Source: Dyella choica (lineage in GTDB: Bacteria; Pseudomonadota; Gammaproteobacteria; Xanthomonadales; Rhodanobacteraceae). Taken from it: 64,000 nt of DNA. The notes beneath the pieces are model-generated. The model saw only the letters and a list, made by a program, of their open reading frames with translations, was not told where the DNA came from and ran no database searches. A program made the translations under genes and the position numbers. Location: positions 1-64,000 of the forward strand of contig NZ_RYYV01000016.1 of NCBI RefSeq assembly GCF_003977665.1. The letters run 5' to 3'. The stretch's first letter is position 1, and every line of letters starts with the position of its first letter. Shown piece after piece: positions 1 to 7,919 of the stretch.

Positions 1-24
1 CTCGCTGAATTTGGATTTCTTCAT
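1..24 (-). CDS. IS3-family transposase OrfA, N-terminus only
   Basis: Minus-strand ATG at 24 preceded by a strong ribosome-binding site (AGGAGG, about 5 bases upstream). Only eight residues, MKKSKFSE, are inside the window. This is the usual opening of OrfA proteins of IS3/IS407-type elements, which carry an N-terminal helix-turn-helix that binds the IS ends. The fragment is very short, so the family call rests on this opening and the nearby putative IS end. Confidence 0.55.
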
Positions 25-136
25 GACACCTCCTGGCGGAAAAGATGCCAGAAAGTTCTACTTCCCGCATGTCCAGGACCTGGGGGAGCTTACGATACAG
101 GCTAAAAAACGTGGGGATACCACAGGGGGCGGCCCA
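1..136 (-). mobile_element. Left end of an IS3-family insertion sequence (partial)
   Basis: The first bases read on the minus strand as the start of a transposase OrfA. The sequence upstream of that start, also on the minus strand, begins TGGGCCGCCCCC at base 136, which resembles IS407-group IS3 ends (TG start, CCGCCCC core). The body and far end lie outside the window. The boundary at 136 is inferred, because the partner inverted repeat and target duplication cannot be seen. Confidence 0.5.
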
Positions 137-191
137 TTTCGAACGGACTGCTCAAATCCTTCTTATCAGGAATTTTGGAGCCTTACTTTCC

Positions 192-755
192 TTAATCCCA
201 CACGCCCATCTGATGCGGGCTCGCCGAAGGCAGCTGCACGCGCACCAAACCATAGTAGGGTCCCCACTCTCCGCTGTTGTAATAGACCGTGGCACCGTCT
301 GGTAAAGACCAAGCGGCCTGCGCGGAAGTGAAATGATTTTCTGGGATGTTCTGTATCACAGGATTGGCTTGGGGCTTACCGAAAGCTTCCTGCAGCCAAC
401 GGACATCGTAGCCGTCGCGCATGGTGCCATGCGTTTTCACTGAAGCACTTACCACTAGCCCGTCTTTCAGGCCCACCACGACATCCGCGCCGCTCATGTA
501 GTTGGGGCGATCCTCTACGGGTATGTTGACGATGACTTGCCCCTCTTTCGGTAGCGTGTCGTCCGATGCCGCAGGGTTGGTCAACTTGAAGCACTGCTCA
601 TGATCGTCGGAAAGATACGCATCTTGCCGCTTGAGGCATTCGGGCATGGTCAACGGCGCATGGAGCGTGATGCCGAATACTTCGGTCGCCTGGCTTGTCG
701 AACTCCAGGCTAAGGCTGCAACGGCTACAACCAGATAACGGCGAAAACGATTCAC
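192..755 (-). CDS. Secreted hypothetical protein
   Basis: A 187-residue protein with a clear N-terminal signal peptide: basic MNRFRR, a hydrophobic stretch to about residue 20, then a likely cleavage site after SSTSQA. The mature part contains two cysteines (near residues 40 and 55), each in a charged context, and probably folds in the periplasm. I recognise no family. It is the gene nearest the IS edge. Codon use is ordinary for the window, so it is probably a resident gene. The start is supported by the signal peptide. Confidence 0.6.
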   Translation of the reverse strand: MNRFRRYLVVAVAALAWSSTSQATEVFGITLHAPLTMPECLKRQDAYLSDDHEQCFKLTNPAASDDTLPKEGQVIVNIPVEDRPNYMSGADVVVGLKDGLVVSASVKTHGTMRDGYDVRWLQEAFGKPQANPVIQNIPENHFTSAQAAWSLPDGATVYYNSGEWGPYYGLVRVQLPSASPHQMGVWD

Positions 756-1005
756 GGTCCTGCTCCTTGCATCTTGGCGAAGCGTACGCTGCTAGCTTAC
801 TTTATTACCGCGGACGGCCAAAAGTACCGGCTTGCCACCCGAACGCGGAAATTGGGCCAGGGTCACTTTCGCTGATAAGGAACTGGTCCGCATTTTCGAT
901 AGGGCGTGATGTCGGGCAGAGCGATGGGATGGCTCGCATCCTTGAGTTTTCAACACGGTGTTGGAGCCGAAGGTGAAAAATCAATCCGCCCAGCGCCATG
1001 CCGAT

Positions 1006-1806
1006 TCAGATCGGCACTTCCAGAATGGCCTTGACCGTCCACTTGTCACTGCTACCGTTCAATCCTCGGCCGATACCAAAATTGAACGGAATAGGTCCTT
1101 GGCTTACGTCTACGGCCGCGAACAGCAACTGGCTTTGCTTGCGCGCCGGATCGAAATGGCCAATGCGGCCGAAATTGTTGTAGTACTCGACGCCCAGCGC
1201 AGTGCCGTTCCACACGGTTCTGGCTATTTTCAGCGCCGGTGCGAAATCCGCATGGCTGCTGCCATAGCGCGGACGAAAGGTAGCGTCGACAACGGGATTG
1301 AAAGCAACCAGCCACAACGGGCTGCGATAGCCGACGATGGGCCGCAGCTCAACGGCGGGGCGGCCTTGCTCCAATCGTTGGTTCACCGCGGACAGTTCCA
1401 TATTCAAGCCAAAAAAGGGTCCTGAACCGCCTTCGGCCGGTCGCAGGGGCACCCATTTGAGCCGAAAGCGTGGGCCGGCAAAATAGTTGGTGCCTGCGGC
1501 ATCGTGCAGAAACGGCAGGTAAAGCCCCGCTTCCAGCGTATCGGTGATGCCATATGACCACTCCATCGTAGTGCGAAAGCCACGATGGGGTGGAATCTCA
1601 CCAGGATAGTCGGGCGTCGATCGACCATCGAGCGTGCTGTTCAAGTGCAGCTCCAATCCCAACCTTCCCCGATGATTGATGCTGTCGTCGTAGACCTGAA
1701 TTTCATCGGTAAGATCAGCATGTGCCGGGACAGAGGCCAAGAGCCCTGTCAACGACAGCAGCCCGCCGGCCAAGTAGCGCGCACATGCTAGCTTGCGTTT
1801 GGACAT
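1006..1806 (-). CDS. Putative outer-membrane beta-barrel protein
   Basis: A 266-residue protein with a signal peptide ending near ASVPAHA. The rest alternates polar and hydrophobic residues in short strands rich in Tyr, Trp, Arg and Gly (for example TDTLEAGLYLPFL and GPRFRLKWVPL), as in transmembrane beta-barrels. It most resembles the broad class of uncharacterised barrels related to phenol-pathway MetA-like proteins. It lies 20 bases downstream of the glutathione S-transferase gene on the same strand, so the two may be cotranscribed. No substrate can be inferred. Confidence 0.6.
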   Translation of the reverse strand: MSKRKLACARYLAGGLLSLTGLLASVPAHADLTDEIQVYDDSINHRGRLGLELHLNSTLDGRSTPDYPGEIPPHRGFRTTMEWSYGITDTLEAGLYLPFLHDAAGTNYFAGPRFRLKWVPLRPAEGGSGPFFGLNMELSAVNQRLEQGRPAVELRPIVGYRSPLWLVAFNPVVDATFRPRYGSSHADFAPALKIARTVWNGTALGVEYYNNFGRIGHFDPARKQSQLLFAAVDVSQGPIPFNFGIGRGLNGSSDKWTVKAILEVPI

Positions 1807-1826
1807 GATTCGTTGTTCTGCGATGC

Positions 1827-2495
1827 TCAGCTCAATGGGGTGCTGTCGCCGCCTCGGGCCACGGCGCGCTGGTAGGCAGGGCGAGCTTGTATGCGCTCCA
1901 GAAATGCACGTATCGACGGATGCGCCCCCGCACCCGCCCGCGCCACGCCGGATTCGATCGGATAACTCATTTGAACATCGGCGGCGGTGAACTCATTGCC
2001 GGCAAACCAGCCGCTGTGCTTGAGTTCTTCAGCGATGTAGCCGAAGTGCAGAGCGAGCTGAGGGTCGACGAAGCCGGTCTGTAGTGAGTTGGCAATCTTG
2101 CAGGTGATGGGTTTCATAAAGAAGGGAACCGGGGCACTGGCGATTCTTCCTGTGATCAGTTTGAGCAACAGCGGGGGCATCGCCGATCCTTCGGCGTAGT
2201 GCATCCAATAGCGATAACGCAAATGTTCGGGCGAACCCTGCGGAGGCACAAATCGGCCCTCGCCATAGCGCTCCACCAGGTATTCGAGAATCGCGCCGGA
2301 TTCGGCCAGGGTATGTGGGCCGTCCGTTACCACCGGGGCTTTGCCCAGCGGGTGAATGGCACGTAGTTCCGGGGGCGCGAGCAGCGTTTTCGGGTTGCGC
2401 TGGTAGCGCACGATGTCGTAGTCGACGCCCAGCTCTTCAAGCATCCAAAGAATACGTTGCGAGCGGGATTGGTTGAGATGGTGGACGGTCAGCAT
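1827..2495 (-). CDS. Glutathione S-transferase family protein
   Basis: 222 residues. The N-terminal thioredoxin-like domain (about 1-80) begins MLTVHHLNQSRSQRILWML, with the Ser/Arg-rich loop that holds glutathione, the cis-proline motif GKAPVV near residue 53 and the glutathione-contacting ESGAILEYL near 65. An all-helical C-terminal domain follows (about 90-210) with the usual N-cap segment FTAADVQMSYP. The predicted role is conjugation of electrophiles to glutathione in the cytoplasm. The gene is divergent from a TetR regulator with two operator-like sites between them, suggesting induction by the compound it detoxifies. Confidence 0.88.
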   Translation of the reverse strand: MLTVHHLNQSRSQRILWMLEELGVDYDIVRYQRNPKTLLAPPELRAIHPLGKAPVVTDGPHTLAESGAILEYLVERYGEGRFVPPQGSPEHLRYRYWMHYAEGSAMPPLLLKLITGRIASAPVPFFMKPITCKIANSLQTGFVDPQLALHFGYIAEELKHSGWFAGNEFTAADVQMSYPIESGVARAGAGAHPSIRAFLERIQARPAYQRAVARGGDSTPLS

Positions 2496-2522
2496 GGCTA
2501 TATCCGTAGGGAAACGGTTGTT

Positions 2523-2574
2523 GTTGCCAGTGGAAACATGGTGATGCTAGGGTGACAATGTTTCCGCTGTCAAC
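2523..2574. promoter_or_regulatory. Duplicated operator candidate between GST and TetR genes
   Basis: Two 22-base sites sit in opposite orientation in the 96-base divergent gap: 2523-2544 on the plus strand and 2553-2574 on the minus strand. They match at 18 of 22 positions and share the core GGAAACAT. The second site is itself a partial palindrome (TGACA at 2553-2557, TGTCA at 2568-2572). A matched pair between a TetR gene and its neighbour is what a TetR operator should look like. Confidence 0.6.
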
Positions 2575-2591
2575 ATGGGTGAAGTGAGCAA

Positions 2592-3221
2592 GTGAATCGT
2601 TCTACCAGGCCCGGCAAACGCCCGGCATACCATCACGGCGATCTGAAGAGCGCGTTGCGCTCAGCCGCCTCCAGTTTGATCGCGGAACGTGGCGTTGACA
2701 CTGTCAGCTTGCGTGAAATCGCGCAGATCGCGGGCGTCAGCCACACCGCGGCCTATCGGCATTACGCCGACAAGGAGGCCGTGATGGCAGACCTGGCCGA
2801 AGCTGGGTTTCGCGAACTGAACGCATCGATGCGGGATGCCATGGCCTCCATCCCAGGAGGGGTTACCCGGAAACTGCAAGCCGCCGGCAGCGCCTACGTG
2901 CATTTCGGCGTCGCGCAGCCGCATCTTTTGCAGTTGATGTTCGGCGCGGCGATTGCGGACTGGAAACGCTATCCTGGCCTTGTTGAGGCGAGTGACGCGT
3001 TATACGCAGCGCTTACCGAAATCATTACGTCGGGCCAGGAGAAGGGCAAGTTCCGTGCGGGCGATCCTGCAGAGCTTGCCTTGGCGGCCTGGTCTTTGGT
3101 GCACGGCTTGGCGCTGCTGATCTGCGGAAGGCGCGTTACAGGCTCCGATGATGCTCTATTCGTCGAACGTGCATCGCAACGCGTCACTGCGCTGTTGATC
3201 GAAGGCTTGACCGGCAAATAG
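2592..3221 (+). CDS. TetR/AcrR-family transcriptional regulator
   Basis: 209 residues. The N-terminal helix-turn-helix is typical: GDLKSALRSAASSLIAERGVD followed by the recognition segment VSLREIAQIAGVSHTAAYRHYADKEAVM (about residues 17-65). The helical C-terminal region (about 80-205) would bind the inducer. Translation probably starts at GTG 2592. It is divergent from the GST gene and probably represses it and itself through the paired sites in the shared gap. The next gene, an acetyltransferase, begins 26 bases downstream on the same strand and may be cotranscribed. Confidence 0.88.
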   Translation: MNRSTRPGKRPAYHHGDLKSALRSAASSLIAERGVDTVSLREIAQIAGVSHTAAYRHYADKEAVMADLAEAGFRELNASMRDAMASIPGGVTRKLQAAGSAYVHFGVAQPHLLQLMFGAAIADWKRYPGLVEASDALYAALTEIITSGQEKGKFRAGDPAELALAAWSLVHGLALLICGRRVTGSDDALFVERASQRVTALLIEGLTGK

Positions 3222-3247
3222 ACGTTTTTTCCAGGAGACATGGGCGC

Positions 3248-3997
3248 GTGAATAGCCGTGTAGATCGTGAAGAAGTGACGATGAATCCCTTTCAGCAGCC
3301 CATCGGCCCACCCTTGCCGCACTGGACTGCGCGCCCGGAACCACCCCATACGCCGCTGAGCGGTCAATTTTGCCGCGTCGAGCCCGTCGACATTGATCGC
3401 CACGCGGAAGGTCTGTATAGGGCATACAGTGCAGCACCCGACGGGCGGGATTGGACCTATATGAATGCCGGTCCGTTCCCCGATGCGGCGAGCTTCCGTA
3501 GTCACCTGACCAAGGCCGCCGCTAGCCGCGATCCTCTCCACTACACCATCATCGATCTGGCCGCGCATGAACCGGTGGGCATGCTCGCCCTGATGCGCAT
3601 CGATCGCGGCAACGGCGTCATCGAAATAGGTCATGTGGCTTATTCACCCCTGATGAGGCGGACCTCTGCAGCGACCGAAGCAATGTTCTTGCTCTTGCGT
3701 CACGTCTTTGACGACCTTGGCTACCGCAGGTGTGAATGGAAGTGCGATCACTTGAATGCGCCATCGCGCTCTGCCGCGCTGCGCTATGGCTTCCAATACG
3801 AGGGCATCTTCAGGCAGGCCGTGGTGTATAAGGGCCGCTCACGCGACACCGCCTGGTACGCGATGATCGACCGTGACTGGCCAGCCATTCGAACGGGATT
3901 CGAACGATGGCTGGCGCCAGAAAATTTCGATGCTGGCGGCGTCCAGCGCCTGACCCTGGCTAATTGGATTGCCGCTCAGAGCGGTCCTGAGCCATGA
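3248..3997 (+). CDS. GNAT-family N-acetyltransferase (RimJ/RimL type)
   Basis: 249 residues. The GNAT core spans about residues 40-220: IEIGHVAYSPLMRRTSAATEA forms the acetyl-CoA-binding segment with an Arg-rich variant of the P-loop, and RSAALRYGFQYEGIFRQ is the late helix and strand typical of RimJ/RimL-like enzymes. It should transfer acetyl from acetyl-CoA to an amine; the substrate is unknown. The GTG start at 3248 has an AGGAGA site 9 bases upstream, while ATG 3281 is an alternative that would drop 11 residues. It lies just downstream of the TetR gene. Confidence 0.82.
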   Translation: MNSRVDREEVTMNPFQQPIGPPLPHWTARPEPPHTPLSGQFCRVEPVDIDRHAEGLYRAYSAAPDGRDWTYMNAGPFPDAASFRSHLTKAAASRDPLHYTIIDLAAHEPVGMLALMRIDRGNGVIEIGHVAYSPLMRRTSAATEAMFLLLRHVFDDLGYRRCEWKCDHLNAPSRSAALRYGFQYEGIFRQAVVYKGRSRDTAWYAMIDRDWPAIRTGFERWLAPENFDAGGVQRLTLANWIAAQSGPEP

Positions 3998-4050
3998 CGG
4001 CTTCGGCGAGCCCCCGGATGCCGCTTTCACAAGGTTGTGGGGAATAATGC

Positions 4051-4710
4051 TTGAACACCTTTGCATTAATTCGGCTACTTCGCAGATCAGTAATTTTTGC
4101 GGCCATCCTGGTTGGAGGTGTCGGTTGCACCAATGGAATGTTTGTTGAGTCGAAAGACATTACGAAGGGTGCGGTGTGGAATTTCGATATTGGCATGAGC
4201 AAGCAACAGGTTTTGGAGATTGCGCAACGCAATCACGTTCATGCGATTCGTCCCATCCTGAATGCAGCTCCTGACTATAGCTATTTGAATCTAGGTGCGC
4301 TCGTCGCTCCAGGCAATGGTCGGGCTATGGAGCTGGATGATGGGCATGGCTTGAAGGTGGTTTACACGATTGCGCACTGCAAGGTATCCCGCCGAAGCGT
4401 TCTGGGTGACTCAAGTCCTCCTTCTTCCATTTCTGTGGGCGATTCATCTGAAGATTTTGTCGTCAACATGAGAAAGATGCTCAGCGGCGATCATGCACTT
4501 TCAGTGCATGAGATTGTTAGTAGCGATAATGGATCATGGTTCGTGATAGATAAGCCTGACAACAACGAATATGGGGCACTTGGAAGTTACGATATTTGGT
4601 CGTTCGAAGTGGGCTCCATCAAGCCGGCGGGCGCTGAATTCGTTGTGTATTTCTCGGAGGGTTCGGTGGTGCGGATAGCGTATAAGCGGCCAAGAATGAG
4701 GGTCGAGTAA
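4051..4710 (+). CDS. Putative lipoprotein, unknown function
   Basis: 219 residues starting at TTG 4051, because the nearby ATG 4047 is out of frame; GTGGGGAA upstream could serve as the ribosome-binding site. The N-terminus has a basic segment, a hydrophobic stretch and the lipobox VGGVGC, so the mature protein should be anchored by lipid at Cys 26. The body is predicted soluble and I recognise no family. Base composition is visibly more AT-rich than most neighbours, hinting at recent acquisition. A rho-independent terminator follows. Confidence 0.6.
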   Translation: MNTFALIRLLRRSVIFAAILVGGVGCTNGMFVESKDITKGAVWNFDIGMSKQQVLEIAQRNHVHAIRPILNAAPDYSYLNLGALVAPGNGRAMELDDGHGLKVVYTIAHCKVSRRSVLGDSSPPSSISVGDSSEDFVVNMRKMLSGDHALSVHEIVSSDNGSWFVIDKPDNNEYGALGSYDIWSFEVGSIKPAGAEFVVYFSEGSVVRIAYKRPRMRVE

Positions 4711-4720
4711 ATGCAAATCG

Positions 4721-4758
4721 AAAAAAAGTACTGGGGCTGAGGCATCCCCACTTTTTTT
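4721..4758 (+). terminator. Rho-independent terminator of the lipoprotein gene
   Basis: A run of seven A, then a stem with GGGG pairing to CCCC and AGT/ACT extending it (small bulge on the left), followed by seven T at 4752-4758. It starts 11 bases after the stop codon at 4710. Confidence 0.7.
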
Positions 4759-4961
4759 GGAAACCATCCTCGCAAAAATCAGCGTTATGTTGATGCCGTT
4801 TCAAAGCGAGTCGTCATCCTGTTGAAGGCTCACTGCTGTCCGGGGAAAATTCGCAGACGCCGTGGCAAACGCTTGATGTTCGATGCTTTCGCGTGCATCC
4901 AGGTAGCAAGCGGCTCAGAAAAATGAGCTCAAAGCGGGACGGACGAGCTAACCGGAAACGG

Positions 4962-5084
4962 CTCCCTCCCCTGTTTGCACAGGGGAGGGTTGGGGTGGGG
5001 TTGCTTGAGCTTGCGGCCGCGTTCGATTTCACCGCGAGGTTGCTTCACCCCCTCCCAACCTCCCCCTGCAAGCAGGGGGAGGAG
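4962..5084 (-). repeat. Family B palindromic repeat, copy B1
   Basis: Starts CTCCCTCCCC and ends in its complement GGGGGAGGAG. It contains hairpins around TTTGCA and TGCAAGCA and an internal pair of G-rich and C-rich arms that also complement one another. It is in the opposite orientation to most copies, judged by the order of TTGCTTGAGC and GAGGTTGCTTC. It fills most of the 459-base gap between two convergent genes (4711-5169), where nothing else but the terminator is visible. Confidence 0.85.
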
Positions 5085-5169
5085 CCTGCTTCCGGCACGG
5101 ATTGAGCTGTGCGATTTTCCCCGGACGGTTGTTGGCCTTCACCGACACGCGTTCAAATAGTGGATGCCC

Positions 5170-5601
5170 CTACAGGTGGCCAGACTGGAGTAGCAGATAC
5201 TCGCCATCATCCGCTGTGCCCATGCCGACCTCCGTGAAGCAGCACGCCTGATAGAACGCGAGTGCTGATTCGTTCTGGCGAAGGCATTTGAGCCCATAGC
5301 GCGTTGTTGGCCAACCGGGTAGTGCATGCAGCAGCGCGCGTCCGATGCCGCGCCGGAAGTGCAGCCGATCCACGTAAAGATGGTGAATAAAATGATCCGG
5401 CTCCCACACCGAGATAAAGCCGGCAAGCCGCTCACCTTTGGCTGCGACGATCAACAATTCGCCTTGTGTCTGTGCATCAAAGTCCTCCAGCCGGAATGCT
5501 TCGGGCGGTTGCCAGTTGAAGATCTCCCGGCGCGATTGTAGGAACAGCTCGCGTAATGTTGGCAGGTCTTCGGTTGTGGCGGGGCGTACCATGATCGTCA
5601 T
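5170..5601 (-). CDS. GNAT-family N-acetyltransferase
   Basis: 143 residues from the chosen ATG at 5601 (MTIMVRPATTEDLPTL). An upstream ATG at 5649 would add 16 residues that do not look like the family. The acetyl-CoA-binding motif A is LYVDRLHFRRGIGRALLHA (about residues 80-98), containing the Arg-Gly-x-Gly loop, and NESALAFYQACCFTEVG is the usual motif B region. Small single-domain enzyme; the substrate is unknown. It is convergent with the lipoprotein gene across repeat B1. Confidence 0.8.
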   Translation of the reverse strand: MTIMVRPATTEDLPTLRELFLQSRREIFNWQPPEAFRLEDFDAQTQGELLIVAAKGERLAGFISVWEPDHFIHHLYVDRLHFRRGIGRALLHALPGWPTTRYGLKCLRQNESALAFYQACCFTEVGMGTADDGEYLLLQSGHL

Positions 5602-5911
5602 GATCGGATTGCCTTGGGGCGGTGATAGTGACTTGGCGATCCCCGGCAAGCTCGCCGTGACATCGCAATGAATCGTCTTGTGTCCTATCTATGATCGATG
5701 TCTGGTAGCCTCGGCTAGGATTCTGGTTATTGGCATGCTCGCTTCCCAATGCCCACTTTTTAGGGGATCCCATGAACTGCGATGGCTGGGCGGTTGCGCG
5801 CTTTCGAAAATAAGCACTCACAATAGGCTTTAGGCCATGGGAGCAGCGAGCCAGCTTCTCGTGTCGGGTTTGTTGCTTTAAGCATGAATTTAAGAGATCC
5901 AGAGGGTAAGG
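5602..5911. other. Intergenic stretch with no recognised feature
   Basis: 310 bases between divergent genes. No tRNA, repeat family member or clear hairpin with a T run is visible. It must carry promoters for both flanking genes, but none stands out well enough to mark. A 13-codon frame at 5772 (MNCDGWAVARFRK, preceded by AGGGGATCCC) was seen but is too short to call. Confidence 0.4.
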
Positions 5912-6430
5912 ATGATTGGCGTAGTGACTTTCAAGGCGAAGCGAACGTTCTTCAACAGCTTTATGGTTGTCATCAAATTGTGGTTGCGAACGAAGTGGAG
6001 CTACCTTTTCCTGACTGGGTTGGCTGCGGTTATGGCGCTCGCCTTTAATACCTTGGCGCCGCTATGGCTGGCAATCCTTGGAGGGCTTGCGTGGGCCGTT
6101 GCAATGGTTCCTTTGCTCTTGGTCTTGCAAGCGTGGAAGATTATGAGTTTGTCACGCAAGCTTGGTCTTCCCACATTTTCGTTCGACGAGGAAGGTGCCG
6201 CCTGTAAGGGCGGCGAAATAGAAACTCGCATCGCATGGTCTGGAGTCAAGCGTATGCGTTTTGTCGGAACAACCTGCCTGGTCTACCTCACTCCGAGCAT
6301 AGCGTGGTTCTTTGACAGCTGTGATCTGAGTCAACAGGAACTCTCTATCATCACGGACTATGCCAGACGTGCAAAAGTCGAGCTGATTGGCTCACTGGCC
6401 GAACAGGGGACAGTGGACGCACGCAATTGA
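5912..6430 (+). CDS. YcxB-like membrane protein
   Basis: 172 residues with a good ribosome-binding site (AGAGGGTAAGG directly before ATG 5912). Two adjacent transmembrane segments occupy about residues 30-75, followed by a cytoplasmic domain whose pattern (FSFDEEGAACKGGEIETRIAWSGVKRM, then a hydrophobic strand, then a helix) resembles the C-terminal domain of YcxB-like proteins. The function of that family is unknown. Composition is more AT-rich than the surroundings. The family call is moderate, based on topology and the W-S-x-V-K-R-M region. Confidence 0.6.
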   Translation: MIGVVTFKAKRTFFNSFMVVIKLWLRTKWSYLFLTGLAAVMALAFNTLAPLWLAILGGLAWAVAMVPLLLVLQAWKIMSLSRKLGLPTFSFDEEGAACKGGEIETRIAWSGVKRMRFVGTTCLVYLTPSIAWFFDSCDLSQQELSIITDYARRAKVELIGSLAEQGTVDARN

Positions 6431-6569
6431 TGCAATTGGGGTCACCCCAGAAAAGGCACTGCATGATCAACGCCAGCCAGCGTTTGTTGGGATGGATGGA
6501 GTAGGGCATGCAGGGGCTCTTTGGTTTTGTTCAAGAGGGCACGCGTAGCACGGACATGGCGGTGCCCGT

Positions 6570-7175
6570 TTACGCAGCGAGTGCGGCGCTCTCCTTCTTC
6601 GCCGAGGCGATGGCCCCATTGCGAGCATCCGAACCCATCGCCACGCCTTCGGCGCGAATGAAGGTGATGTCCGTGATGCCCAGGAAGCCGAAGGCCGCCT
6701 TCAGATAGGTTTCCTGATGATCGAAGAACGCGGCGGGCGAACCCGCGCTATAAATGCCGCCGCGTGACGAGGCGATAACCAGCTTCTTGCCGCCGCACAG
6801 GCCGACCGGACCGTGCTCGCCGTAGCGGAACGTCTTTCCGGCGACGGAAATGCGGTCGATCCAGGCCTTCAGTTGAGAAGGAATGCCCAGGTTGTACATC
6901 GGTGCGCCGAGCACCACGATGTCGGCTGCCAGGAATTCCTCCAGCGCGGCCTGGCCCCTGGCAAGGTCGGACTGCAAGGCCTCGTCGACCGGAGCGCCCT
7001 GGGCGGCAGCGAGGTGGGCTGCCGTCAGGTGGCCGATCGGTGTGGCGGCAAGGTCCAGGCGAGTGATCGCAAGGTCGCGATGGCGTCCCCGGAAGGCCTC
7101 GACGACATCCGCGGACAAATCGCGGCTGACGGAACCTTGCCCGAGGATGCTGGAATCGATGTGTAGCAGTTTCAT
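6570..7175 (-). CDS. azoR: FMN-dependent NADH-azoreductase / quinone reductase
   Basis: 201 residues. The flavodoxin-like fold is shown by [19 protein letters not shown] at the N-terminus (phosphate-binding loop for FMN), [18 protein letters not shown] near residues 95-112 and SRGGIYSAG near 143, all standard in AzoR. It reduces quinones and azo compounds by two-electron transfer from NADH. The GGAG site decides the start: it lies 9 bases before ATG 7175 but abuts the in-frame ATG 7184. It is 21 bases downstream of the yceI-type gene and probably cotranscribed with it. Confidence 0.9.
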   Translation of the reverse strand: MKLLHIDSSILGQGSVSRDLSADVVEAFRGRHRDLAITRLDLAATPIGHLTAAHLAAAQGAPVDEALQSDLARGQAALEEFLAADIVVLGAPMYNLGIPSQLKAWIDRISVAGKTFRYGEHGPVGLCGGKKLVIASSRGGIYSAGSPAAFFDHQETYLKAAFGFLGITDITFIRAEGVAMGSDARNGAIASAKKESAALAA

Positions 7176-7196
7176 GGAATTCATCTCCGAAGGGAT

Positions 7197-7775
7197 TTAC
7201 TGCTTGAGCGCTTCGGCCGAAATGAGCAGCCTGGTCTTCATGCTGAAGCCGTAAGCCTTGCCGTAGCCGACGCCGAAATCACCGCGATCGAATTCGCCGA
7301 ACGCGTCGACACCGCAGACTTCGCGCTTGAGCATCGGATGCGGCACGCACTTGAACGAGTTGATCGTCAGTGTCAGCGGCTTGGTCACGCCGTGCAGGGT
7401 CAGATTGCCGACGACCGAAACCGGCTTGTCGCCCTCGAACTTGATCGTGCCTTGGTAGGTGGCTTGCGGGAACTTTGATATGTCGAAGAACTGCGCCGAC
7501 TGCAGCGCCTGATCGAGCTTCGCGTTGCCGGTGTGGACCGATGCAATGGCGGTCGTCACTTCCACCGTGCCGGTCTTTGCCGCCCGGTCGAGCCTTACCG
7601 TGCCTTGCGACGTGTCGAACTTGCCGCGCCAGACCGACAGGCCACCGAAGTGGTCGGCCTCGAAGCTGGGGTAGGTGTGGGTCGGATCAAACTGGTAGGT
7701 CGACCCGTCCGCGTAGGCCGAAAGCGATAGCGAGGCGGCCAGTGCGCCCGCTGCGATCATCAGATGCTTGTTCAT
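7197..7775 (-). CDS. YceI-family periplasmic protein
   Basis: 192 residues with a signal peptide ([22 protein letters not shown]). The mature domain has the YceI hallmarks: [19 protein letters not shown] at the start, the middle strand pair [22 protein letters not shown], and [14 protein letters not shown]. The fold is a lipocalin-like barrel that in homologues binds polyisoprenoid or other amphiphilic molecules. The start at 7775 has a GGAGAGGG site 2-9 bases upstream; a longer frame is not supported. It is first in a two-gene unit with azoR and divergent from a LysR regulator. Confidence 0.9.
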   Translation of the reverse strand: MNKHLMIAAGALAASLSLSAYADGSTYQFDPTHTYPSFEADHFGGLSVWRGKFDTSQGTVRLDRAAKTGTVEVTTAIASVHTGNAKLDQALQSAQFFDISKFPQATYQGTIKFEGDKPVSVVGNLTLHGVTKPLTLTINSFKCVPHPMLKREVCGVDAFGEFDRGDFGVGYGKAYGFSMKTRLLISAEALKQ

Positions 7776-7881
7776 ATCCCTCTCCTTGTAGCGTTGAGTT
7801 GCCGGGCGGGCGGCTTGGAATCGTCTGCCTGCCGGGTGATGGCGCAAGTGTGGGGATTGAAGCCGTCTCACATAAGATGGT

Positions 7882-7908
7882 AAAAACGGATTGGATTAAT
7901 CCATTTTT
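7882..7908. promoter_or_regulatory. Inverted repeat, likely LysR binding site
   Basis: Arms 7882-7892 and 7898-7908 (AAAAACGGATT and AATCCATTTTT) match at 10 of 11 positions around a 5-base spacer. It sits 11 bases before the LysR start and on the shared divergent gap with yceI, the usual place for autorepression plus control of the neighbour. Confidence 0.55.
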
Positions 7909-7919
7909 GGAGAAATCGC

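Noticed and set aside
1-136. A complete insertion sequence
   Set aside because: Only the first eight codons and one putative end are present, so no claim about the full element or its target site is possible.
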